A stretch of DNA of 34,194 bases, taken from the NCBI GenBank assembly GCA_023128415.1, contig JAGMEA010000034.1, positions 1 through 34,194 of the forward strand, written 5' to 3'. Below are positions 15,798-22,865 of this stretch, piece by piece (the first letter of the stretch is position 1; each line of letters starts with the position of its first letter). The position numbers and the translations under genes are program-made. Origin of the DNA: Candidatus Babeliales bacterium (GTDB lineage: Bacteria; Babelota; Babeliae; Babelales; UBA12411). The notes under the pieces are model-generated. The model was not told where the DNA came from. It ran no database searches and saw only the letters and a program-made list of their open reading frames with translations.

Positions 15798-16472
15798 ATG
15801 AATATTAAAACTTTAAGAATTCTAGTTTTCCTTAGTTTAACTTCCTTTTTTACTGGATGCAGTAGAAAGGGGAGTGGTCGTCTTGCGGAGAATTATTATA
15901 AATTATCTTTAGATTATTTAGAAGGTGGATCTTTGCAGGGATATAAACAGTCTCTCTATTATTTAGATAAAGCCATTTTAAATAATTCTCAAGGCAATTA
16001 TTACGCATTAAAAGCAACATTATTGTTAAGGTTGGGCAAAGAGGATGAAGCGGAGGATGCGTTTAAAGAATCTTTATCTAAAGATATGAATTCTAAGGTT
16101 AAGGCAGACGTTTTAAATAATTATGCCTGTCTTTTAGCCGAACAAGATAGAGGGGGCGAGGCTTATAGTCTTTGGCAGAAATTAAGTAGGAGCAAACATT
16201 ATATGACACCAGAAGTTGCCTTATTTAATCAGGGAAAGCTGTTAATACTTCAGAAAAAATATCTTATGGCTAAGAATAAATTGTTAGAGGCTGCTTTATA
16301 TGCACCGGATTATGTTGATGCCCATTACTATTTAGCTGTTTTAGCAGATAGATATTTGAGGGATTATAAGCTTGCAAAACAGGAAACGGATTTAGTTTTG
16401 TATTTGGAGCCTTCACATTCTGGAGCTAGGGCACTGTTGAAAATTATTTCTAAGAAAGATTGTTCCTGTTAA
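15798..16472 (+). CDS. TPR-repeat lipoprotein, PilF/NlpI-like
   Basis: 224 residues. A type II signal ends in FFTGC, so Cys21 would be lipid-modified and the protein anchored to a membrane facing the periplasm. The mature chain is built from about five TPR units: YYKLSLDYLEG/QSLYYLDKAIL, YYALKATLLLRLGKEDEAEDAF, ADVLNNYACLLAEQDRGGEAYSLW, ALFNQGKLLILQKKYLMAKNKL, and YVDAHYYLAVLADRYLRDYKLA. The 'LNNYACLLAEQ' unit resembles PilF/PilW pilotins of type IV pili ('NNYGxFLCxQG'), but TPR lipoproteins are diverse and no pilus gene lies nearby. It is divergent from dnaA. Confidence 0.8.
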   Translation: MNIKTLRILVFLSLTSFFTGCSRKGSGRLAENYYKLSLDYLEGGSLQGYKQSLYYLDKAILNNSQGNYYALKATLLLRLGKEDEAEDAFKESLSKDMNSKVKADVLNNYACLLAEQDRGGEAYSLWQKLSRSKHYMTPEVALFNQGKLLILQKKYLMAKNKLLEAALYAPDYVDAHYYLAVLADRYLRDYKLAKQETDLVLYLEPSHSGARALLKIISKKDCSC

Positions 16473-16532
16473 AGGAGTTATTGAAAAGATTTTCAAGGTA
16501 ATGTTGATTTAAGTTTTTCTATTTGGCTACTC

Positions 16533-16564
16533 TTAAGCTCAAGGGGTTGGTGGGGCGAGCTTAA
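16533..16564 (+). repeat. Perfect 8-bp inverted repeat with G-rich loop in a leader
   Basis: TTAAGCTC (16533-16540) and GAGCTTAA (16557-16564) flank a 16-nt loop, AAGGGGTTGGTGGGGC. It lies 38 bp before the GTG start of the thioredoxin-fold gene. There is no T-run after it, so it is more likely an operator or a leader hairpin than a terminator. Confidence 0.5.
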
Positions 16565-16601
16565 ATTGTTGTACTCAAGGACGTAAAATTAAGGGTATCC
16601 T

Positions 16602-17321
16602 GTGCCTCACAAGATTCCATTTCGCGGTATTCTTTTATTGTTTCCTTTGTTATTGATTTGCTTAAGCAATTTGGCGGCACATAAAGGAAATTCTGTTAGT
16701 TTGTTTGATCATGTTATTTTGAGGAGTTATGAGCTTACAGCCGATGGTGCTGACAGTTATGTTTTAGAACTTTCGGGAATTAAGGGACTTTATGAGGAAA
16801 TAGGGAAAAGTAAGCAACCCGTTGTTGTTAAGTTCTTTTATCCTCACTCTACAAATACTCAAAAAACGGCATTGTTGTTTCAGGACATAGCTGAATGCTT
16901 TAAAAATAAAGTAAAGTTTTCTTCTGTTGATATTTTACGCAATAAAGACATGGTTAGGTTTTTTGGTGCTTTTTTCTTAAAATTGGCTATAGGTCTTCAA
17001 TCACAGAAAGATCAATCAACTGTTGTGTTTTTGCCTAAGATTATGGAGTTTTTAAAACGTCTTGTTGCTTTAGAAAAGGTTGATAATTCTATTCCATTTG
17101 TGTTGTTTTTTAAGAACGGTTCATTAATTTTTCCACATTCTTTAGATTTTTTAGATAAAGCAAAGTTTATTTCGGCTGTGGAAGGGCAACTTTTAAGTGG
17201 AAATAAGCAGCATGTTATTAGGCTTTTTGATATTAAGAAAGAAGCTGTTGCAAAAAAAGAATCTATTTGGAAAAGAGTCAAAAAAAGAGTTCGAAATTGG
17301 TGGAAACGGGAAAAAAATTAA
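16602..17321 (+). CDS. Exported thioredoxin-fold protein lacking the CxxC active site
   Basis: 239 residues with a signal peptide (about 9-26, ILLLFPLLLICLSNLAA). The body matches a thioredoxin fold by pattern: a PVVVKFFYPHSTNTQ segment at the place where WCxxC normally follows 'VVVxFxA', then KVKFSSVDIL, then PFVLFFKNGSLI (the cis-Pro/strand 4 region, 'P' in SIPFVLFFKNG). Both active-site cysteines are absent, so redox catalysis is not expected; a chaperone or binding role is inferred. A very basic C-terminal tail (WKRVKKRVRNWWKREKN) could bind membrane or nucleic acid. The start is GTG 16602 with AAGGG 6 nt before it; no ATG is available ahead of the signal. Confidence 0.65.
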   Translation: MPHKIPFRGILLLFPLLLICLSNLAAHKGNSVSLFDHVILRSYELTADGADSYVLELSGIKGLYEEIGKSKQPVVVKFFYPHSTNTQKTALLFQDIAECFKNKVKFSSVDILRNKDMVRFFGAFFLKLAIGLQSQKDQSTVVFLPKIMEFLKRLVALEKVDNSIPFVLFFKNGSLIFPHSLDFLDKAKFISAVEGQLLSGNKQHVIRLFDIKKEAVAKKESIWKRVKKRVRNWWKREKN

Positions 17322-17415
17322 AAACATTTTTTTAAATCTTTATAAGTATTGCTCTTAAAACTTAATATCTTGTACTGTGGATTAATGTTGCTAAATAAAA
17401 AAAGGAGAAAAGGAT

Positions 17416-17622
17416 ATGTTTTATTCATTAACATGGTTTAGCGGATTGTTTAGTGCTATCGGTGCTATGAACTGGGGCTTAGTTGCTTTTTTTGGTTTTG
17501 ATCTTGTTCGTTATTTGACAAGATTGCTTGGTGTTAAGTACGTAGATAAAATTCTTTATGGAGTGATTGCTCTTTCTGGAGTATTTAGTTTATTAGCGTT
17601 ATTTAGTTCTCCAATGTATTAA
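17416..17622 (+). CDS. DUF378-family small membrane protein, copy 1
   Basis: 68 residues with two predicted membrane helices. The DUF378 signature is clear: SAIGAMNWGLVAFFGFDLV in helix 1, and KILYGVIALSGVFSLLALF in helix 2. Function of the family is unknown. AAAGGAG lies before ATG 17416. The next gene, 32 bp on, is a paralogue, so the pair arose by tandem duplication and probably shares one transcript that ends at the terminator near 17910. Confidence 0.88.
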   Translation: MFYSLTWFSGLFSAIGAMNWGLVAFFGFDLVRYLTRLLGVKYVDKILYGVIALSGVFSLLALFSSPMY

Positions 17623-17654
17623 ATCATAGATTAATTTTTTATTAAGGAGAGGAA

Positions 17655-17867
17655 ATGAAAGAAATGCTTTCAAAGCTAGCAGCAATTTTTAGTGCTGTTG
17701 GAGCAATTAACTGGGGTTTAGTGATTTTTTTAAGATTTGACCTTGTTGGTTGGATTCATAATCTTTTAGGAATTCCTTATGTTAATGCAATTCTTTATGG
17801 AATAATTGCATTAAGCGGAGTTTATTCACTTTTTGCAATTTTTGCACGTGGTTATTTTTGTGAATAA
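17655..17867 (+). CDS. DUF378-family small membrane protein, copy 2
   Basis: 70 residues, clearly homologous to the preceding gene (AINWGLVIFLRFDLVGWI, then AILYGIIALSGVYSLFAIFARGYF). Two membrane helices with the conserved Asn-Trp-Gly in the first. AAGGAG lies before ATG 17655. The tandem pair could form hetero-oligomers, which is inference only. A strong hairpin terminator lies 27 bp after the stop. Confidence 0.88.
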   Translation: MKEMLSKLAAIFSAVGAINWGLVIFLRFDLVGWIHNLLGIPYVNAILYGIIALSGVYSLFAIFARGYFCE

Positions 17868-17894
17868 TTGAGCATCTGCCTTTTTGTTAATTTT

Positions 17895-17923
17895 AGGGGT
17901 CCATTTGGATCCCTTTTTTTTTT
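17895..17923 (+). terminator. Rho-independent terminator after the DUF378 pair
   Basis: Stem GGGGTCC/GGATCCC (7 bp with one G-T pair, 4-nt loop ATTT) flanked by an A-T pair and followed by a run of about ten T. This is a strong intrinsic terminator on the plus strand. Confidence 0.9.
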
Positions 17924-18191
17924 GCGTATAGTTTATTGATAATAAAAATCCTTAGCTTGCAAGGATTAGTCGAGATAGTAAGTATTGTTATAACTTGATA
18001 CCAAGAATTGAAGGCAAACTTGAATACGGAAATGTGGAGACCAATTTAAATAATATCCGAGTTGATTATTAATTTTTAATAACGCTTTTAACTAGGGAGT
18101 CATTTCTAGTCTCCCTAGATTATTTACTTTTCTTTAAGCCTTTTCGTACTCTTTTTCATATAGATGTTTATTCTGCTTTTTAGGGGATATG
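17924..18191. other. Gene-free stretch with two inverted repeats
   Basis: The interval between the DUF378 terminator and the next gene holds AATCCTT/AAGGATT (17947-17967, 7-nt loop) and CTAGGGAG/CTCCCTAG (18092-18118, 12-nt loop). The second is followed by weakly T-rich sequence and may be a terminator or an operator for the 18192 gene. A short open stretch starting TTG 17995 (25 codons to TAA 18070-18072) has a coding-like composition but no ribosome site. A promoter could not be placed with confidence. Confidence 0.45.
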
Positions 18192-19409
18192 ATGAATCAT
18201 AAGAGCAAAACTCTAATTTTTACTATCATTTTAGTGACTATTATGTCTGGCTATCATCTTAAAATTATTCCCGATATTGGTACTCCTAGAGAAGCGGCAG
18301 AAGAAATTGCAAATTATGTAGCAAAAGAGTTTGAAAAGTTAATTGATAAAGCAAATAGAAAGCTTGAGGCCCTAAAAGAATTACCACAAAAGTTTAAGGA
18401 TGGAATTAGTTCTGCTGGGTATTATGATTCAAAGATTTCTATTTTGACAACAGAGGGTGATGGGATTGAATTAAATTTTGGTTTTGGTGGACATGGATCA
18501 TTGTTGGGATTCGAAAAAAAGAAAGCAGAATTTAAACTTAAGGATTTGCCAAAGGAGTGGGGCGCTGCGATAGGAAGAACTTTAGAAGATGCCGGTTTAG
18601 AAAAGCTGATTAATTTTTCTAAGGGACAAATTGGATTTTTAAAAATTGCTTTACTTTGTCAAGATAGGAAGCGGCAGGTTTTAGATAAAGAAGATTTTGT
18701 TTTGGAGTTGTCTTTTCTTTTATATCGTTTTTTGATTACAGGAGGTTTTGACAATCCTTCCGATATTTTAAAAGATATTTTCCAGCCACTTGAAACGTTA
18801 ATTAAAGCTATTAGAATCAAAGGAAGTTCTGCAGGTGTATTTTTGGATGATCAGTTTTCCAAGGTTAAAAAATTTGCGGCAATGAAGTTTCATAAAAAAG
18901 TTATTAATGGAGAATTCGTAAAGGATCAATTTCCTGCCTACAAAGAGAATTTAACGGATGGAGAATTACGTACTATTTTGTTTGGTTTGATTTTTAAAAC
19001 TTATATTTTTTATGTAATGCTTCAAGACAAATTTCATGAGACAAGTTCGGGAAAAACTGCATTAGAAGATAAACACAAGGCGTACTCTGAAGCTGCCAAA
19101 TTAGGTAATATTGCCCGAAGAAAAGCGTCAAGGTTAGTAGCTTTAAATGCTTATAACAGTAAGTTGCCGAAACTTAATGATTTAAAAAAGTTTGTTGCGG
19201 TTGAGATTGCTAGGATTCTCAATAAATATTCAAAGAGTAGAGATCTTATAGCTAAAACTTTAGATCCTCTTTTAAAAGCTATTTTGGGAGGAATCGATTC
19301 TGAGTGTCTTTTAGAATCATTTACTGGAGAGCCTGAACCTGAATCATCGCTTCCTCCGGAAGAGCCAGAAGAAACTTTGGATAATGATTTTGATGTTGAT
19401 GAAGTTTAG
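18192..19409 (+). CDS. Orphan exported protein with acidic tail
   Basis: 405 residues, family not recognised. A hydrophobic N-terminus (TLIFTIILVTIMSGYHL, residues 6-22) is a signal or anchor. The rest is soluble and helix-rich: a Lys/Glu amphipathic stretch (about 30-75, KEFEKLIDKANRKLEALKEL) and a Gly-rich turn (ELNFGFGGHGSLLGFEKKK). The last 35 residues are strongly acidic with Pro-Glu repeats (EPEPESSLPPEEPEETLDNDFDVDEV). Two ATG codons are adjacent; the second (18192) is 5 nt from AGGGG and is preferred, the first being too close. It lies 52 bp upstream of the M3 peptidase gene on the same strand, so joint expression is possible. Confidence 0.72.
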   Translation: MNHKSKTLIFTIILVTIMSGYHLKIIPDIGTPREAAEEIANYVAKEFEKLIDKANRKLEALKELPQKFKDGISSAGYYDSKISILTTEGDGIELNFGFGGHGSLLGFEKKKAEFKLKDLPKEWGAAIGRTLEDAGLEKLINFSKGQIGFLKIALLCQDRKRQVLDKEDFVLELSFLLYRFLITGGFDNPSDILKDIFQPLETLIKAIRIKGSSAGVFLDDQFSKVKKFAAMKFHKKVINGEFVKDQFPAYKENLTDGELRTILFGLIFKTYIFYVMLQDKFHETSSGKTALEDKHKAYSEAAKLGNIARRKASRLVALNAYNSKLPKLNDLKKFVAVEIARILNKYSKSRDLIAKTLDPLLKAILGGIDSECLLESFTGEPEPESSLPPEEPEETLDNDFDVDEV

Positions 19410-19461
19410 TGTTAGTATTTCTGTTTTAAATTAAAAAAAATAATTTTAGGTTTTTTATATT

Positions 19462-21561
19462 ATGAGACAGTTAATTTACTGTGGCCTAGTATTTGGATTA
19501 TTGGTTTTGCCAGGCTGCCAGTTTGTAGATAAAGTTGGAGATGATTTAAGTGGTAAATCAAAGGGGCTAATTGATATGGATTACATTCAAGTTAAGGATT
19601 TTTCTGATGTTGTTTCTCTTTTTCCAAAAAGTGCTAAGGATATAGCCGAAATCACAGATAAAACAATTGAAGAAACCAAAAGGAATTTGGAAAAACTTAT
19701 CAGTATTAAGGCGGAAGGTAGAACATTTGATAATACAGCTAGAGCATTAGATATTATAAGCACAAATTTTGGAAATAAATTGTCGCCTATACATGTTCTT
19801 GAAATGGTTAGCCCCGAAGCTGAAATTCGAGAAGCAGCCAGAAAGTTTATTTTAAAGGCAGATGGCTTTGCTGTAGATGCTTTTAATAATGTGGATTTAT
19901 ATAAGGCATTTAAATCTTATGTTGAAGGCAATACTTCAAAAGAGAATCTAAATTCAGAAGAAAAATATTTTCTTGAAGAAGAAATGAAGGATTTTATTCG
20001 TGCAGGTTTAAATTTACCAGCTGCTGATTTAGAAGAAGTTAAGGGATTAAAAAAAGAATTATCTAAATTGTCACTAGAATTTGAAACTAATATTAATGAA
20101 GATAAAACTAGCATTAAAGTAAGGTGTGAAGGATTGGATGGCTTATCTGATGAATTTATTAATCAGTTAAAGAGAGATGGTGATGATTACATTTTGACTT
20201 GTGATTATCCTACTTACCATGAAGTTATTCAGCATTGTAAAGCCGAGTCTACAAGACGAGATTTATATTTGGCATTTAATAATCGTGCCTATCCTCAAAA
20301 TATAGAAATTTTAGAAAAAATTATTGGGCTTAGGGATAGGTTGGCGCACAAGTTGGGATTTAAGAGTTATGCGGATTTAAATATTGATTCTCAGATGGCA
20401 AAAGGTTCTTCCAGGGCGAGACAATTTATTTTAGATCTAGTAGATAAATCACAAGGTAAGGCGCAAGTTGAAATTAAAGAGTGGTTAAAAGACTTACCCG
20501 AAGGGATAACCTTAACGGAAGATGGAAAAGTTAAGCCTTGGGATATTAAGTTTTTACAAGAGAGTTATAAGAAAAAGCATTTTGATGTTGATGAGCGTAA
20601 GATTGCAGAATATTTTCCTATGCAGCCAACCATAAATGCTTTATTTGATATTTATCAAAAGTTTTTCAGCTTAAGATTCAAGATTAATAAACCTTCTTGG
20701 TCTTATCATGAAGATGTTCAGCTTATAGAAATTTATGATAATAAAGATAACAATTTAATTGGTTATATATTTTTAGATTTATTTCCAAGACCTAACAAGT
20801 ACTCGCATGCTTGTCACTGTGATTTTGTAGAAGCAATAGGTAGTAGGCCATCAGCTGCCATTGTGATAGCTAATTTCCCTAAGCAAACAAAAGAAAAACC
20901 TTCTTTGCTAAAGCATGATGACGTTGTAACATTTTTTCATGAGTTTGGACATGCAATGCATGCTGTTCTTGGAAGAACAGAGCTAGGGGCTTTTTCAGGA
21001 ACAGCAACCAAGACTGATTTTGTTGAGATGCCATCCCAGATGTTTGAAGAGTGGATGTGGGATAAGGAAATATTAAAGAGTGTAAGCAACCATTATAAGA
21101 CGGGAAAATCTCTTCCTGCCGATTTAATTAATAAAATGGTTGAATTAAAGAAATTTGATTCAGGGTATTTTGTATTACGTCAATGTGTTTTGAGCTTGAT
21201 AGCTTTGAATCTTTTTGATGAAGGTGAAAGAAAGGATTCGACAAAAATTGTAAATGATTTGTGGTCTAGTTATGTAACGGATGTAAAGTATGATCCTCGC
21301 TCACATTTTCATGCAGCATTTGGTCATCTAACAGGGTATGGCGCTCGTTATTATGGATATATGTGGTCAAAAGTTTTTGCTCTAGATATTTTTGATGCTG
21401 TTAAGAAGAATGGATTATTAAATCCTGATATTGGCAAGAAGCTTGTAGATTTAGTCTTGGGTAAGGGTGGTAGTGTTGAGCCAGAGAAATTACTGAAAGA
21501 TTTTTTAGGAAGAGAGCCAAATCAAAATGCTTTTTTGGAGGATATGGGATTTCTTTCCTAA
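19462..21561 (+). CDS. M3-family zinc metallopeptidase, lipoprotein form
   Basis: 699 residues. The C-terminal half is a peptidase family M3 domain (thimet oligopeptidase, oligopeptidase A, Dcp), which degrades short peptides inside a closed channel. The zinc site is intact: HEFGH with His493, Glu494 and His497, and Glu522 in FVEMPSQMFE at the expected spacing. HFHAAFGHLTGYGARYYGYMW is the substrate-binding Tyr/His segment. The N-terminus is unusual: MRQLIYCGLVFGLLVLPGC is a lipoprotein signal with Cys19, so this copy should be membrane-anchored and exported, while most bacterial M3 enzymes are cytosolic. The family length is about 600-700, so the enzyme is complete. It could digest imported or host-derived peptides, which is inferred. 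The ribosome site is weak. Confidence 0.9.
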   Translation: MRQLIYCGLVFGLLVLPGCQFVDKVGDDLSGKSKGLIDMDYIQVKDFSDVVSLFPKSAKDIAEITDKTIEETKRNLEKLISIKAEGRTFDNTARALDIISTNFGNKLSPIHVLEMVSPEAEIREAARKFILKADGFAVDAFNNVDLYKAFKSYVEGNTSKENLNSEEKYFLEEEMKDFIRAGLNLPAADLEEVKGLKKELSKLSLEFETNINEDKTSIKVRCEGLDGLSDEFINQLKRDGDDYILTCDYPTYHEVIQHCKAESTRRDLYLAFNNRAYPQNIEILEKIIGLRDRLAHKLGFKSYADLNIDSQMAKGSSRARQFILDLVDKSQGKAQVEIKEWLKDLPEGITLTEDGKVKPWDIKFLQESYKKKHFDVDERKIAEYFPMQPTINALFDIYQKFFSLRFKINKPSWSYHEDVQLIEIYDNKDNNLIGYIFLDLFPRPNKYSHACHCDFVEAIGSRPSAAIVIANFPKQTKEKPSLLKHDDVVTFFHEFGHAMHAVLGRTELGAFSGTATKTDFVEMPSQMFEEWMWDKEILKSVSNHYKTGKSLPADLINKMVELKKFDSGYFVLRQCVLSLIALNLFDEGERKDSTKIVNDLWSSYVTDVKYDPRSHFHAAFGHLTGYGARYYGYMWSKVFALDIFDAVKKNGLLNPDIGKKLVDLVLGKGGSVEPEKLLKDFLGREPNQNAFLEDMGFLS

Positions 21562-21621
21562 GCATCATTGTCAATAAGCCTTTTGACAGCATTAATTTAA
21601 TTATATATTTTTGTTTGAGTT

Positions 21622-21644
21622 GTTCTTATATTAGGTATAAGAAC
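21622..21644. repeat. Perfect 9-bp inverted repeat upstream of a paralogue pair
   Basis: GTTCTTATA and TATAAGAAC around a 5-nt centre (TTAGG), 50 bp before ATG 21694. It overlaps plausible promoter elements (TTGAGT, N17, TAAGAA) and has no T-run after it, so an operator is more likely than a terminator. Confidence 0.5.
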
Positions 21645-21693
21645 GATTTCTTATGTGCACAACCTGGTTTAACTTCATGGGGCTAACGGTAAA

Positions 21694-22245
21694 ATGAATA
21701 AATCTTTGTTAATTATTGTATTGGCATTATTATTTGGTTTCAATATACAGTTTGTCAGTGCAAGTCAGTTTGATTCTACCGAGAAAAATTTAAAAAGTTT
21801 TTTTAGTGCAGTTGGTAGCAAGAATCCTAATATGGCTTCCGTAGATTCTTTGCAGGGTGAGCAGGGTATTAAGCTAAAATTCTCTGATTACTTAAGTAAG
21901 GCTAAAGAGTCTTATTTTGAGACAAAGGCCAATTGTGTTAACGGGATTAAAAAGAGTGCCTTTACTAAAGAGGTAAGTAATTTACTTCAAGAGTTAAATC
22001 TAAAAGGTGGAGAAGCTGTTAATTGGATAGGAGAGAATCCTGTTAAGACAACAGCTTTAGTTAGTGGAGGTGTTATCTCTATTGTTATTTTGAGAGATAT
22101 GTGGAAGAAATTGTGTTATAGAGATAAGAATAAGATAGCTAACAAAGCGTTTGTTTTGGGTACATTTGCTTCTGTTGGGGCCGTTTTTGTTCTTGTTTTA
22201 ACGTCGGATGAAGCATATTTATGTGAGGGAGCTGAAGAAGCTTAA
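21694..22245 (+). CDS. Small exported membrane protein, paralogue A
   Basis: 183 residues, family not recognised. It has a signal peptide (1-23, ending VSAS), an exported region of about 85 residues, and a strikingly conserved block NPVKTTALVSGGVISIVILRDMWKKL that holds the first membrane segment followed by basic residues. A second hydrophobic segment (VLGTFASVGAVFVLVLTS) lies near the C-terminus, which is acidic. The next gene repeats the signal peptide, the block and the second helix, so the pair is a tandem duplication. The ribosome site is weak (GGGGCTAACGG). Function unknown. Confidence 0.75.
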   Translation: MNKSLLIIVLALLFGFNIQFVSASQFDSTEKNLKSFFSAVGSKNPNMASVDSLQGEQGIKLKFSDYLSKAKESYFETKANCVNGIKKSAFTKEVSNLLQELNLKGGEAVNWIGENPVKTTALVSGGVISIVILRDMWKKLCYRDKNKIANKAFVLGTFASVGAVFVLVLTSDEAYLCEGAEEA

Positions 22246-22293
22246 TTTGTTTTTTTATTTACAACTTTGTTTTTACATCAAGAGGTCAGTCAT

Positions 22294-22788
22294 ATGTACA
22301 AATATTTATTGGTTGCAGTGTTAGTGCTAGGGTTTGGTGGGGATTCTATGAGTGCCAATCCTATCGAGGTTTCAGGTAATGGAATTAAGGTAAATACTTT
22401 CTCAGATCATCTAAATGGTTTGGGAAAAAGTGTTGATGTCAAATTTAGATCGTTAATAAAAAGTTTGAATAAAAATAGTGGGAAAGCTATTACTTGGGTT
22501 ATTGATAATCCAGTTAATTGGGCAGGCAATAATCCAATAAAAGCAACGGCTTTAGTTAGTGGTGGAGTCTTAACTGTTGTTATTGTAAGAGATATGTGGA
22601 AAAGATTAGATGATCATCACAAGCAATATATTAAAGACAAAGCTTTATTATTAGGGGTAGTTCCAGGATTTACTCTTTTTTTTCTTTGGGCTGACAAGCT
22701 TGGGAAACAAGAGCGAGAAGAAGCTCAGCAAAATTTAGAAAAGACAATCTTTGAATTAATTGAAAAGAAACTAGCTGAGCAAAAATAA
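22294..22788 (+). CDS. Small exported membrane protein, paralogue B
   Basis: 164 residues. Signal peptide MYKYLLVAVLVLGFGGDSMSA, then an exported stretch (FSDHLNGLGKSVDVKFRSLI), then NPIKATALVSGGVLTVVIVRDMWKRL, matching the upstream gene almost residue for residue, a second hydrophobic segment (LLLGVVPGFTLFFLWA), and a charged Gln/Glu/Lys helix at the C-terminus. 'NPVNWAGNNPIKA' looks like a small internal repeat of the 'NP' element. ATG 22294 was chosen over TTG 22267 because AGAGG precedes it at 8 nt and the signal peptide begins there. A bidirectional terminator follows. Confidence 0.76.
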   Translation: MYKYLLVAVLVLGFGGDSMSANPIEVSGNGIKVNTFSDHLNGLGKSVDVKFRSLIKSLNKNSGKAITWVIDNPVNWAGNNPIKATALVSGGVLTVVIVRDMWKRLDDHHKQYIKDKALLLGVVPGFTLFFLWADKLGKQEREEAQQNLEKTIFELIEKKLAEQK

Positions 22789-22815
22789 ATTTGCTTTTCT
22801 TTTTATAAAAGCAAG

Positions 22816-22843
22816 GGGGACCTTTTAACGGGTCCCCTTTTTT
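22816..22843. terminator. Hairpin terminator between convergent genes
   Basis: GGGGACC and GGTCCCC form a perfect 7-bp stem with an 8-nt loop, followed by TTTTTT on the plus strand. It ends the paralogue-pair transcript; on the minus strand the flank is T-rich (TTGCTTTTAT), so it may also stop dnaK transcription. Confidence 0.9.
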
Positions 22844-22865
22844 ATTTCTAAGATTGCAAAATACC

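Noticed and set aside
21566-21592. Terminator TGTCAA/TTGACA after the M3 peptidase gene
   Set aside because: Six-bp stem with an 8-nt loop and no T-run; too weak to call.
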